DNA of 64,000 nt, from NCBI RefSeq assembly GCF_036320965.1, contig NC_092249.1, positions 11,233,447 through 11,297,446 of the forward strand, read 5' to 3'. A program made the position numbers and the translations under genes. The notes beneath the pieces are model-generated. The model worked only from the letters and a program-made list of their open reading frames with translations, was not told the origin of the DNA and made no database searches. The DNA is from Panulirus ornatus (taxonomy: Eukaryota; Arthropoda; Malacostraca; Decapoda; Palinuridae). Positions 10,441 to 23,547 of this stretch are shown here, piece after piece. Numbering within the stretch: the first letter of the stretch is position 1; each line of letters starts with the position of its first letter.

Positions 10441-13400
10441 TTCCTCACGTGTCGTAGAAGGCGACTAGAGGGGACGGGAGCGGGGTGGCCAGAAATCCTC
10501 CCCTCCTTGTATTTTAACTTTCTAAAATGGGAAACAGAAGGAGTCACGCGGGGAGTGCTCATCCTCCTCGAAGGCTCAGATTGGGGTGTCTAAATGTGTG
10601 TGGATGTAACCAAGATGTGAAAAAAGGAGAGATAGGTAGTATGTTTGAGGAAAGGATCCTGGATGTTTTGGCTCTGAGTGAAACGAAGGTCAAGGGTAAA
10701 GGGGAAGAGTGGTTTGGGAATGTCTTGGGAGTAAAGTCAAGGGTTAGTGAGAGGACAAGAGCAAGGAAGGGAAGGAGTAGCACTACTCCTGAAACAGGAG
10801 TTGTGGGAGTATGTGATAGAATGTAAGGAAGTAAATTCTAGATTAATATGGGTAAAACTGAAAGTTGGTGGAGAGAAATGGGTGATTATTGGTGCATATG
10901 CACCTGGGCATTAGAAGAAAGCTCATGAGAGGCAAGTGTTTTGGGAGCAGCTGAATGAGTGTGTTAGTGGTTTTGATGCACAAGACCGGGTTATAGTGAT
11001 GGGTGATTTGAATGCAAAGGTGAGTAATGTGCCAGTTGAGGGAATAATTGGTATACATGGGGTGTTCAGTGTTGTAAATGGAAATGGTGAAGAGCTTGTA
11101 GATTTATGTGCTGAAAAAGGAATGGTGATTGGGAATACCTGGTTTAAAAAGCGAGATATACATAAGTATACGTATGTAAGCAGGAGAGATGGCCACAGAG
11201 CGTTATTGGATTACGTGTTAATTGACAGGCGTGCGAAAGAGAGACTTTTGGATGTTAATGTACTGAGAGGTGCAACTGGAGGGATGTCTGATCATTATCT
11301 TGTGGAGCCGAAGGTGAAGATTTGTATGGGTTTTCAGAAAAGAAGAGAGAATGTTTGGGTGAAGAGGGTGGTGAAAATAAGTGAGCGTGGGAAGGAGACT
11401 TGTGTGAGGAAGTACCAGGAGAGACTGAGTACAGAATGGGAAAAGGTGAGAACAAAGGAGGTAAGGGGAGTGGGGGAGGAATGGGATGTATTTAGGGAAG
11501 CAGTGATGGCTTAGTCAAAAGATGCTTGTGGCATGAGAAGCGTGGGAGGTGGGTTGATTAGAAAGGGTAGTGAGTGGTGGGATGAAGAAGTAAGATTATT
11601 AGTGAAAGAGAAGAGAGAGGCATTTGGACGATTTTTGCAGGGAAAAAATGCAAATGAGTGGGAGATGTATAAAAGAAAGAGGCAGGAGGTCAAGAGAAAG
11701 GTGCAAGAGGTGAAAAAGAGGGCAAATGAGAGTTAGGGTGAGAGAGTATCATTAAATCTTAGGGAGAATAAAACGATGTTCTGGAAGGAGGCAAAGAAAG
11801 TGCTTAAGACATGGGAGCAAATGGGAACTTCAGTGAAGGGCGCTAATGGGGAGGTGATAACAAGTAGTGGTGATGTGAGAAGATGGAGTGAGTATTTTGA
11901 AGGTTTGTTGAATGTGTTTGATGATAGAGTGGCTGATATAAGGTGCTTTGGTCGAGGTGGTGTGCAAAGTGAGAGGGTTAGGGAAAATGATTTGGTAAAC
12001 ATAGAAGAGGTAGAAAGAGCTTTGCGGAAGATGAAAGCCGGCAAGGCAGCAGGTTTGGATGGTATTGCAGTGGAATTTATTGAAAGAGGGGTGACTGTAT
12101 TGTTGACTGGTTGGTAAGGTTATTTAATGTATGTATGATTCATGGTGAGGTGCCTGAGGATTGGTGGAATGCATGCATAGTGCCATTGTACAAAGGCAAA
12201 GGGGATAAGAGTGAGTGCTCAAATTACAGAGGTATAAGTTTGTTGAGTATTCCTGGTAAATTATATGGGAGGGTATTGATTGAGAGGGTGAAGGCATGTA
12301 CAGAGCATCAGATTGGGGAAGAGCAGTGTGGTTTCAGAAGTGGTAGAGGATGTGTGGATCAGGTGTTTGCTTTGAAGAATGTATGTGAGAAACACTTAGA
12401 AAAGCAAATGGATTTGTATGTGGCATTTATGGATCTGGAGAAGGCATATGATAGAGTTGATAGAGATGCTCTGTGGAGGGTACTAAGAATATATGGTGTG
12501 GGAGGCAAGTTGTTAGAAGCAGTGAAAAGTTTTTATCGAGGATGTAAGGCATGTGTACGTGTAGGAAGAAAGGAAAGTGATTGGTTCTCAGTAAATGTAG
12601 CTTTGCGGCAGGGGTGTGTGATGTCTCCATGGTTGTTTAATTTGTTTATGGATGGGGTTGTTAGGGAGGTGAATGCAATAGTTTTGGAAAGAGGGGCAAG
12701 TATGCAGTCTGTTGGGGATGAGAGAGCTTGGGAAGTGAGTCAGTTGTTGTTCGCTGATGATACAGTGCTGGTGGCTGATTCATGTGAGAAACTGCAGAAG
12801 CTAGTGACTGAGTTTGGTAAAGTGTGTGAAAGAAGAAAGTTAAGAGTAAATGTGAATAAGAGCAAGGTTATTAGGTACAGTAGGGTTGAGGGTCAAGTCA
12901 ATGGGAGGTAAGTTTGAATGGAGAAAAACTGGAGGAAGTAAAGTGTTTTAGATATCTGCGAGTGGATCTGGCAGCGGATGGAACCATGCAAGCGGAAGTG
13001 AATCATAGGGTGGGGGAGGGGGCGAAAATCCTGGGAGCCTTGAAGAATGTGTGGAAGTCGAGAACATTATCTCCGAAAGCAAAAATAGGTATGTTTGAAG
13101 GAATAGTGGTTCCAACAATGTTGTATGGTTGCGAGGCATGGGCTATGGATAGAGTTGTGCGCAGGAGGGTGGATGTGCTGGAAATGAGATGCTTGAGGAC
13201 AATATGTGGTGTGAGGTGGTTTGATCGAGTAAGTAATGTAAGGGTAAGATAGATGTGTGAAAATAAAAAGAGTGTGGTTGAGAGAGCAGAAGAGGGTGTT
13301 TTGAAATGGTTTGGGCACATGGAGAGAATGAGTGAGGAAAAATTGACAAAGAGGATATATGTGTCAGAGGTGGAGGAAACGAGAAGTGGGAAACCAAACT

Positions 13401-13976
13401 GGAGGTGGAAAGATTGAGTGAAAAAGATTTTGAGTGTTCGGGGCCTGATCATGGAGGAGGGTGTAAGGTGGGCAAGGAATAGAGTGAATTGGATCGATGT
13501 GGTATACCGGGGTCAACGTGCTGTCAATGGATTGAACTAGGGCATGTGAAGCGTCTGGGGTAAACCATGGAAAGTTCTGTGGGGCTTGGATGTGGAAAGG
13601 GAGCTGTGATTTCGGGCATTATTACATGACAGCTAGAGACTGAGTGTGAACAAATGAAGCCTTTGTTGTCTTTTCCTAGCACTACCTCGTACACATGAGG
13701 AGGGAGGGGGATGTTATTCCATGTGTGGCGAGGTGGCGATGGGAATAAATAAAGGCAGACAGTATGAATTATGTACATGTGAATATATGTATATGTCTGT
13801 GTGTGTATATATATGTGTACATTGAGACGTATAGGTATGTATATTTGTGTGTGTGGACGTGTATGTATATACATGTTTATGGGGGTGGGTTGGGCCATTT
13901 CTTTCGTCTGTTTCCTTGCGCTACCTCGCAAACGCGGGAGACAGCGACAAAGCAAAATAATAATAATAATAATACA
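10441..13976 (+). mobile_element. RTE-A copy lacking the first ~60 bp, long 3' UTR form
   Basis: Begins inside the RTE-A leader (TTCCTCACGTGTCGTAGAAG) and so lacks the CCTGGGG head. The ORF region follows, then the long 3' UTR version (13513-13968). The long version carries about 280 extra bases compared with the 7.1 kb copy, including GTTATTCCATGTGTGGCGAG. The tail is (AAT)n at 13957-13973. The C-terminal motif reads L-S-V-R-G where short-UTR copies have L-C-D-R-G. Confidence 0.87.
10527..13512 (+). pseudogene. RTE-A endonuclease-reverse transcriptase, broken
   Basis: The ORF region starts at ATG 10527. Breaks: an insertion near 10770 shifting frame, TAG near 10913, TAG 11512-11514, TAG 11734-11736, a base lost in a G-run near 12090, one base lost near 12900 (AATGGGAGG for AATTGGGAGG), TAG 13250-13252 and TGA near 13415. 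The segment 12111-12911 keeps 266 open codons covering RT motifs A to C ([38 protein letters not shown]). The normal terminal stop is lost. Confidence 0.85.
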
Positions 13977-15372
13977 TGGGACAGGACAATAAATGAATAC
14001 CTGAAGTAGACTGATATAAGAATATCCAAACTGGCTCTGGGTGAGACATGCATTTAACCATGCTAGCTCAGCTTCCATCGGAAATAGCCCCTGCACCTAA
14101 CTTTGTCAGAACAGAGGAATAAAAGACAGAAACTTCGTTGTAAGGAAAATCAGCACTTTGTAATTTTTCACTGCCTTTTTGGTCTTCACTGTAGTGCTGG
14201 CCATTCCAGATACATTTCTGTGAACTAGGAAGTTTTTTAGTAAGAATTTGCAGAGTAGATAACCAGAGTCCTTCATCCATTGTCATGTACGTGTGACTTT
14301 CACGCCCTAAACAGCTACATGCTTAAGGAAATCAGAAGGCAGGATATTTTGTTGAGGCATCATCCACAGGGTTTGATCTTTAACTAGGGGATTACCTCAA
14401 GGCCTTCCACAACTGAATGGGACCAGATTTACACTTAACATCTCTCTCCATCTCACCCTCATTTCATGTATTGTTTCATCCATTATTGCTTGCACATCTC
14501 TTAAGTTCTTTACCATTTGCATATGAAGTAAAAAAAAACACCAGTACTACAAACATGATTACATTTAACACTTTAACTCCAGACACCAAGTTACATGAAG
14601 CAAGCAACTTCTCTAGATTTAAGTACATCCAGTGAGTTTAACACCTGTTTCAAGGCTATGTGTTGGGCCTAGATGGCAGGCAAATTGGCAGTGCACAATA
14701 ATTTCTCCCTTCAATCAGTCAGTCTCTAACCTTAGAAAAAAAAAAAAAGCACATTTTCAGAGTTTTCTAGGAAACAAATTGAGTAGTTTTAGCTAGATTT
14801 AGAGGGCCAGACAGATGATGATCCTGAATAACTTGATGATGATCTGCCTTCTGGTCATGTGGAGAGTAACTTTATGGACAATGACTCTTTCAGCTTGGAA
14901 AGTTGACCAAAATGAGGCAGTGGAAGGTGTTTCTAGCACAAGTGGAGCCTGTTTTGCCAGTGCCTGCCAGCTCAACAGCACTGTCTTTGGCTAGTGTGGT
15001 TGGTGATATTACGAACTTATTTAATTTTTTCTTTTTGGTATGGAAAAATTATCAATGAATATCATTGTTTACAAGAAAAGATTTATTATATAAAATGGAA
15101 TGATAATACTCAATAATCAGATTTTCATAGTAGCTGAATTAATAAAACATGCATTGGCAACTCACTGACACTCGGGCCTGACTCCTGCACTTTTAAGTGC
15201 ATTGTACTAGCACTACTACAACACATCTACTTATTATCTAAGGGATAGTAGTAGACCAAGTACACTTCAGATTTTTTTCACTACCATAATAATATGGAAT
15301 TGTAAAATTAAATGTACTTTTATTACAAATTGAGAGACATGAGTTTGTCATGGTTGAGTTCATGAAGACATA
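13977..15372. other. Island of non-repeat sequence
   Basis: About 1.4 kb with no RTE-A or microsatellite apart from short A-runs (14528-14538, 14738-14750). Base composition is less skewed than in the elements. One - strand open stretch (see 14068-14319) could be coding. The rest shows no recognisable gene, and short open frames on both strands (for example - strand 14981-14799) have no motif I know. It may be intronic or intergenic host DNA. Confidence 0.5.
14068..14319 (-). CDS. Possible host coding exon, unrecognised
   Basis: The - strand is open from about 14319 to a TGA at 14068-14070. The peptide has ordinary soluble-protein composition, with segments such as SHTYMTMDEGLWLS, KCIWNGQHYSEDQ and YNEVSVFYSSVLTKLG, unlike the skewed shadow frames of the repeats. 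ATG codons lie at 14284-14286 and 14278-14280, but the frame is open further upstream with no strong splice acceptor, so the start is undecided. I do not recognise the family. It could be a terminal exon or chance. Confidence 0.3.
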   Translation of the reverse strand, partial: CSCLGRESHTYMTMDEGLWLSTLQILTKKLPSSQKCIWNGQHYSEDQKGSEKLQSADFPYNEVSVFYSSVLTKLGAGAISDGS

Positions 15373-15373
15373 A

Positions 15374-16533
15374 GATGGCATATGATAGAGTTGATAGAGA
15401 TGCTCTGTGGAAGGTAATAAGAATATATGGTGTGGGAAGCAAGTTGTTAGAAGCAGTGAAAAGTTTTTATCGAGGATGTAAGGCATGTGTACGTGTAGGA
15501 AGAGAGGAAAGTGATTGGTTCTCAGTGAATGTAGGTTTGCGGCAGGGATGTGTGATGTCTCCATAGTTGTTTAATTTGTTTATGGATGGGGTTGTTAGGG
15601 AGGTGAATGCAAGAGTTTTGGAAAGAGGGGCAAGTATGCAGTCTGTTGGGGATGAGAGAGCTTGGGAAGTGAGTCAGTTGTTGTTCGCTGATGATACAGC
15701 GCTGGTGACTGAGTTTGGTAAAGTGTGTGAAAGAAGAAAGTTAAGAGTAAATGTGAATAAGAGCAAGGTTATTAGGTACAGTAGAGTTGAGGGTCAAGTC
15801 AATTTGGAGGTAAGTTTGACTGGAGAAAAACTGGAGGAAGTAAAGTGTTTTAGATATCTGGGAGTGGATCTTGCAGCGGATGGAACCATGGAAGCGGAAG
15901 TGAATCATAGGGTGGGGGAGGGGGGCGAAAATCATGGGAGCCTTGAAGAATTTTTGGAAGTCGAGAACATTATCTCGGAAAGCAAAAATGGGTATGTTTG
16001 AAGGAATAGTGGTTCCAACAATGTTGTATGGTTGCGAGGCATGGGCTATGGATAGAGTTGTGCGCAGGAGGGTGGATGTGCTGAAAATAAGATGTTTGAG
16101 GACAATGTGTGGTGTGAGGTGGTTTGATCGAGTAAGTAATATAAGGGTAAGAGAGGTGTGTGGAAATAAAAAGAGCATGGTTGAGAGAGCAGAAGAGGGT
16201 GTTTTGAAATGGTTTGGGCACATGGAGTGAATGAGTGAGGAAAGATTGACCAAGAGGATATATGTGTCGGAGGTGGAGGGAACGAGGAGAAGTAGGAGAC
16301 CAAATTGGAGGTGGAAAGATGGAGTGAAAAAAATTTTGAGTGATCTGGGCCTGAACATGCAGGAGGGTGAAAGGTGGGCAAGGAATAGAGTGAATTGGAT
16401 CGATGTGGTATACCGGGGTCGACGTGCTGTTAATGGATTGAACCAGGGCATGTGAAGAATCTGGGGTAAGCCATGGAAAGTTCTGTGGGACCTGGATGTG
16501 GAAAGGGAGCTGTGGTTTTGGGCATTATTACAT
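15374..16533 (+). mobile_element. RTE-A fragment, RT to long 3' UTR, cut by a gap
   Basis: Begins at the codons for (K)AYDRVDRDALWKV and runs through RT motifs B and C (LRQGCVMSP, LLFADDTALV), the C-terminal domain and the start of the long 3' UTR, then meets the gap at 16534. Defects: TAG at 15564-15566 (W to stop), loss of about 36 nt after the FADDTALV codons, an extra G near 15926 and TGA at 16228-16230. The junction with unique DNA at 15373 has no obvious target duplication. Confidence 0.83.
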
Positions 16534-16633
16534 NNNNNNNNNNNNNNNNNNNNNNNNNNNNNNNNNNNNNNNNNNNNNNNNNNNNNNNNNNNNNNNNNNN
16601 NNNNNNNNNNNNNNNNNNNNNNNNNNNNNNNNN
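16534..16633. other. Scaffold gap (100 N)
   Basis: Exactly 100 N, a conventional placeholder for a gap of unknown size. The left edge is in an RTE-A 3' UTR and the right edge is in a ubiquitin-like fragment, so adjacency across it should not be trusted. Confidence 0.99.
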
Positions 16634-16676
16634 GGTTCTACTTCAAGAGTGATTGTTTTTCCAGTAAGGGTCTTCA
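16634..16676 (-). pseudogene. Ubiquitin N-terminal coding fragment
   Basis: On the - strand these 43 bases read VKTLTGKTITLEVE, which is ubiquitin residues 5-18. The fragment ends at the gap on one side. On the other it joins an RTE-A endonuclease piece at a shared GTGAA, keeping frame with it. It is too short to tell a retrocopy from a scaffold or library artefact. Confidence 0.75.
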
Positions 16677-16734
16677 CATCTTGGTTACATCCACACACAT
16701 TTAGGCACCCCACTCTGAGCCTTCGAGGAGGATG
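16672..16734 (-). mobile_element. RTE-A N-terminal scrap
   Basis: About 60 bp matching codons near the RTE-A ORF start (RRLR, GCLNVCGCNQDVK) on the - strand. It is wedged between the ubiquitin fragment and the intron side of the SF1 exon, six bases beyond the predicted splice donor. Confidence 0.75.
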
Positions 16735-16740
16735 CTTTAC

Positions 16741-16948
16741 TTGTGGTGCTGTCTTCAGGATTAGGTGAGATGCCCAGATCGTTGGAGCGAAGACGTCGAC
16801 TTAATTCTTCAATCTGCAGCTGCAATAAATACGCTTCCTCCTGATCTTTCGACATGTTACTGGGAAGCACAGTTGGCATTCCTGGGATGAAAGTCTTGTC
16901 TTTTTCATCGCCCTGCCATCTTGATTTTCTTCGTCTTTTCCTCTCTTC
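16741..16948 (-). CDS. SF1: Splicing factor 1 (branch-point-binding protein), internal exon
   Basis: On the - strand 69 codons match the SF1 N-terminal region. First comes the basic U2AF-binding ligand motif KRRRKSRW, whose tryptophan in human SF1 inserts into the U2AF65 UHM domain. TFIPGMPTVLP and the helical YLLQLQIEELSRRLRSNDLG, then SPNPED, follow in family order. SF1 recognises the intron branch point early in spliceosome assembly in the nucleus. The exon is bounded by an acceptor (TATCACCGCAG, ending 16949) and a donor GTAAAG (16740-16735), entering in phase 0 and leaving after one base. The KH domain exons are not in the window. The donor side runs into an RTE-A scrap six bases later, which may be an intronic insertion or a misjoin. 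Confidence 0.8.
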
Positions 16949-16971
16949 CTGCGGTGATAGGTAGGTGGAGT

Positions 16972-17055
16972 CATGACGTCACCGACTGTGTCAATATGGC
17001 TGCGCTTGCATTGGGAGTTGGAAGCATGACGTCACTGAGTGTGTCAATATGGCTG
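16972..17055. promoter_or_regulatory. Tandem CRE-like sites with AATATGGC motifs
   Basis: Two direct repeats (16972-17002 and 17025-17055, 53 bp apart) each contain the palindrome TGACGTCA (16974-16981 and 17027-17034), the full CREB/ATF site. CAATATGGCTG, similar to a YY1 site, follows in each. They lie 25-110 bp upstream of the SF1 exon on its strand. Promoter activity is inferred from motif spacing only. Confidence 0.45.
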
Positions 17056-17608
17056 ACCTGTACCAGTGTTGAGCACTTTCCCTTACGTTTTGTTATGAAA
17101 TCACAATACCCCAACAGCATCAGTAGAAATCCTCCTGCCAGATGTGTCGTCATGTGTTCCGCACCCCCGTTCCAGCCGTCGTCGCCTGGATTCACAGCTC
17201 AAGATCCGTCTGGATTTCCAGGTACGAGGCAATATCTGGATGGTGATGGTTTCCGATATCTTCAACTGTAGGACCCGTCAGTCAGTAAGCACGTCCGTAA
17301 CACTGCTTCTGTTTCGTCTCTTCTTGCATCCTGCCCGCCCCTATCCAGGAAGGTGCCCTTCGATCGCTCACTCACTGGCAGACAAGACAGTAGAACGCAA
17401 AAGACCTCCTTCAAGATCTTTTGGACAGGGTCCCTCCGGCGCTTACAAGTCGGCTCTCAAAGTGCGACTGGTCCTACACCTACAGCCGAAGGTGGCTGGC
17501 TGACCTCGACCTGGACCAGCAGCGGGACGGAGCGCACGGCCAACGTACCGACACTCACGGAAAAACCACCTTCGACGGCTCCATCATGGCGACAACACGT
17601 CGATAAAA

Positions 17609-17612
<4 letters not shown>
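17056..17612. other. Unique GC-richer sequence
   Basis: About 550 bp with higher GC than the surroundings and several CpG. Open frames exist on both strands (for example + 17144-17503) but show no recognisable domain. It could be the 5' region or first intron of the SF1-like gene. No element was recognised. Confidence 0.4.
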
Positions 17613-18533
<921 letters not shown>

Positions 18534-18728
18534 AGTCATCCTCATCTTTCCCGTCTCCTTATCAAGGCTCGAGCTAATGTCAATGCTCGCACTTACCAGG
18601 GACACACCCCACTCCACCTAGCAGCCTTGCGGGGAAGTCAAACCTTCACTCCTGCCTGCAGTAGCATGCTTTCCGACATGTTTCATGAGCTCCTCTTCGC
18701 CAACGGAACTACCTTGGCCCACCAGTGA
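18534..18728 (+). CDS. Ankyrin-repeat fragment, IkB/Cactus-like
   Basis: An open frame from the RTE-A junction to TGA 18726-18728 encodes one ankyrin repeat: HPHLSRLLIKARANVNAR, then TYQGHTPLHLAALRG. The combination of a VN..TYQG turn with the preceding HP.L..LL helix resembles the last ankyrin repeat of IkB/Cactus proteins, which hold NF-kB/Rel factors in the cytoplasm. About 28 residues and a stop follow. No start codon, and only a weak acceptor-like CACCCAG, precede it. It is either a 3' terminal exon next to an intronic repeat or a displaced fragment. The family call beyond 'ankyrin repeat' is tentative. Confidence 0.5.
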   Translation, partial: SHPHLSRLLIKARANVNARTYQGHTPLHLAALRGSQTFTPACSSMLSDMFHELLFANGTTLAHQ

Positions 18729-18932
18729 TGCTACTACGCTTGTGAATCAAGAACCATTGCAACACAAACCTCGCCAGGTGGTAGAGTGTCCCACAGTGTA
18801 TCGAGACAGACTTCCCCAGAACTTTTTTAAAAGGGAAGTAAATGTTTATAGTTGTGTTACTGGAGTGATAGTTTTCATACATGGTGCTTTGACAAGAAAA
18901 TAGTGAAATTGGAAAAAGTGTAGCTTAGACAT
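18729..18932. other. Sequence after the ankyrin stop, possible 3' UTR
   Basis: About 200 bp with no repeat match inside the window and no clear coding signal. If the ankyrin frame is a terminal exon, this and the following duplicated block would be its 3' UTR. An aataaatta string occurs in that block. Confidence 0.3.
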
Positions 18933-19182
18933 TTGAAGCTTATTGATACAGTGGTTAAATTGATGAGAACTACTATTGACGTTTGTGTAAATAAATTAAA
19001 CATTTCCTTTTTCCATAGCCACAGGTTGAACCATTATGTGACATTCATTTTTTCATTCCATTTCAAGCTAGAAGTTTCAGTTTTCTAAATTGTTTCTTAC
19101 ATTTCTCATATGTATATATATGTATGTGTGTGTATGTATATGTATGTGTGTGTATGTGTATATGTATATATATATGTATATT
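18933..19182. repeat. Duplicated flank, second copy
   Basis: Bases 18933-19120 repeat 663-850 with few differences, followed by the same kind of TATG/TA-rich run and the same RTE-A head. See the first copy. Confidence 0.7.
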
Positions 19183-19271
19183 ATCCCTGGGGATAGGGGT
19201 GAAAGAATACTTCCCACGCATTCCTCGCATGTCGTAGAAAGCGACTAGAGTTGACGGGAGCGGGGGGCCAG

Positions 19272-19275
<4 letters not shown>
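19183..19275 (+). mobile_element. RTE-A 5' head fragment
   Basis: ATCCCTGGGGATAGGGG and about 90 bp of leader, broken off at GGGGGCCAGAAA against (TA)n. It carries the head only, with no coding part. Confidence 0.85.

Positions 19276-19880
<605 letters not shown>

Positions 19881-19932
<52 letters not shown>
19881..19932. repeat. (TA)n microsatellite
   Basis: About 52 bp of TA between the SINE-like tail and a 5'-truncated RTE-A. Confidence 0.95.
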
Positions 19933-19937
<5 letters not shown>

Positions 19938-21681
19938 CTGGAAGGAGGTAAATAAAGTGCGTAAGACAAGGGAGCAAATGGGAACTTCAGTGAAGGGCGC
20001 AAATGGGGAGGTGATAACAAGTAGTGGTGATGTGAGAAGGAGCTGGAGTGAGTATTTTGAAGGTTTGTTGAATGTGTTTGATGATAGAGTGGCAGATATA
20101 GGGTGTTTTGGTCGAGGTGGTGTGCAAAGTGAGAGGGTTAGGGAAAATGATTTGGTAAACAGAGAAGAGGTAGTAAAAGCTTTGCGGAAGATGAAAGCCG
20201 GCAAGGCAGCAGGTTTGGATGGTATTGCAGTGGAATTTATTAAAAAAGGGGGTGACTATATTGTTGACTGGTTGGTAAGGTTATTTAATATATGTATGAC
20301 TCATGGTGAGGTGCCAGAGGATTGGCGGAATGCGTGCATAGTGCCATTGTACAAAGGCAAAGGGGATAAGAGTGAGTGCTCAAACTACAGAGGTATAAGT
20401 TTGTTGAGTATTCCTGGTAAATTATATGGGAGGGTATTGATTGAGAGGGTGAAGGCATGTACAGAGCATCAGATTGGGGAAGAGCAGTGTGGTTTCAGAA
20501 GTGGTAGAGGGTGTGTGGATCAGTTGTTTGCTTTGAAGAATGTATGTGAGAAATACTTAGAAAAGCAAATGGACTTGTATGTAGCATTTATGGATCTGGA
20601 GAAGGCATATGATAGAGTTGATAGAGATGCTCTCTGGAAGGTATTAAGAATATATGGTGTGGGAGGAAAGTTGTTAGAAGCAGTGAAAAGTTTTTATCGA
20701 GTATGTAAGGCATGTGTACGTGTAGGAAGGGAGGAAAGTGATTGGTTCTCAGTGAATGTAGGTTTGCGGCAGGGGTGTGTGATGTCTCCATGGTTGTTTG
20801 ATTTGTTTATGGATGGGGTTGTTGGGGAGATGAATGCAAGAGTTTTGGAAAGAGGGGCAAGTATGAAGTCTGTTGGGGATGAGAGAGCTTGGGAAGTGAG
20901 TCAGTTGTTGTTCGCTGATGATACAGCGCTGGTGGCTGATTCATGTGAGAAACTGCAGAAGCTGGTGACTGAGTTTGGTAAAGTGTGTGAAAGAAGAAAG
21001 TTAAGAATAGATGTGAATAAGAGGAAGGTTATTAGGTATAGTAGGGTTGAGGGTCAAGTCAATTGGGAGGTGAGTTTGAATGGAGAAAAACTGGAGGAAG
21101 TAAAGTGATTTAGATATCTGGGAGTGGATCTGGCAGCGGATGGAACCATGGAAGCAGAAGTGGATCATAGGATGGGGGAGGGGGCGAAAATTCTGGGAGC
21201 CTTGAAGAATGTGTGGAAGTCGAGAACATTATCTCGGAAAGCAAAAATGGGTATGTTTGAAGGAATAGTGGTTCCAACAATGTTGTATGGTTGCGAAGCG
21301 TGGGCTATGGATAGAGTGGTGCGCAGGAGGATGGATGTGCTGGAAATGAGATGTTTGAGGACAATGTGTGGTGTGAGGTGGTTTGATCGAGTAAGTAAGG
21401 TAAGGGTAAGACAGATGTGTGGAAATAAAAAGAGCGTGGTTGAGAGAGAAGAAGAGGGTGTTTTGAAATGGTTTGGGCACATGGAGAGAATGAGTGAGGA
21501 AAGATTGACCAAGAGGATATATGTGTCGGAGGTGGAGGGAACGAGGAGAAGAGGGAGACCAAATTGGAGGTGGAAAGATGGAGTGAAAAAGATTTTGTAT
21601 GATCGGGGCCTGAGCATGCACGAGGGTGAAAGGAGGGCAAGGAATAGAGTGAATTGGAGCGACGTGGTATACCGGGGTTGA
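19933..21681 (+). pseudogene. RTE-A reverse transcriptase, one stop from open
   Basis: A single frame covers the linker, RT and C-terminal domain for 582 codons, with one TGA at 21106-21108 (the Cys of the KCFRYLG motif). Residues 1-391 are uninterrupted and include [44 protein letters not shown] and LLFADDTALVADS, so the catalytic FADD is intact. The ATG at 19933 is internal to the family ORF and is not the real start. It codes for an RT that would copy element RNA at a nicked target if the endonuclease were supplied. Confidence 0.85.
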
Positions 21682-21881
21682 CGTGCTGTCAGTGGATTGA
21701 ATCAGGGCATGTGAAGCGTCTGGGTTAAACCATGGAAAGCTGTGTAGGTATGTATATTTGCGTGTGTGGACGTATGTATATACATGTGTATGGGGGTGGG
21801 TTGGGCCATTTCTTTCGTCTGTCTCCTTGCGCTACCTCGCAAACGCGGGAGACAGCGACAAAGCAAATTAAAATAAAAATA
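19933..21881 (+). mobile_element. RTE-A fragment with best-preserved RT
   Basis: A 5'-truncated RTE-A beginning at the MFWKEVNKV codons immediately after (TA)n. It runs through RT, the C-terminal domain and the short 3' UTR form to an A-rich tail at about 21866-21890. The endonuclease is missing, so the element is not autonomous. Confidence 0.9.
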
Positions 21882-21887
21882 AATATT

Positions 21888-21891
<4 letters not shown>

Positions 21892-21932
<41 letters not shown>
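21892..21932. repeat. (TA)n microsatellite
   Basis: About 40 bp of TA between the RTE-A tail and the second SINE-like element. Confidence 0.95.
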
Positions 21933-21934
<2 letters not shown>

Positions 21935-22181
21935 TATCCCTGGTGATAGGGGATTAAGAATACTTCCCACGTATTCCCTGCGTGTCGTAGAAGGCGACTA
22001 AAAGGGGAGGGAGCGGGGGGCTGGAAATCCTCCCCTCTCGTTTTTTTTTTTTTTAATTTTCCAAAAGAAGGAACGGAGAATTGGGCCAGGTGAGGGTATT
22101 CCCTCAAAGGCCCAGTCCTCTGTTCTTAATGCTACCTCGCTAACGCGGGAAATGGCGAAAGTTTAAAAGAAAAAAAAAAAT
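21933..22181 (+). mobile_element. SINE-like element, second copy
   Basis: Same layout as 19622-19880: RTE-like head (CTATCCCTGGTGATAGGGG to CTGGAAATCCTCCCCTC), a short T-run, the hairpin body, then GCTACCTCGCTAACGCGGG and an A-rich tail. The head lacks the RTE-A coding start and the poly-T run replaces the whole ORF. The two copies are closely similar outside the T-run. Confidence 0.75.
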
Positions 22182-23447
<1,266 letters not shown>

Positions 23448-23547
23448 NNNNNNNNNNNNNNNNNNNNNNNNNNNNNNNNNNNNNNNNNNNNNNNNNNNNN
23501 NNNNNNNNNNNNNNNNNNNNNNNNNNNNNNNNNNNNNNNNNNNNNNN
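23448..23547. other. Scaffold gap (100 N)
   Basis: 100 N inside - strand RTE-A. About 200 bp on either side (23217-23447 and 23548-23770) represent the same part of the element, so the gap joins two copies or hides an assembly collapse. Confidence 0.99.

Noticed and set aside
16528..16713. Fusion protein running from RTE-A through ubiquitin across the gap
   Set aside because: The frame continues only because the Ns are treated as coding. Nothing beyond 16634 is known.
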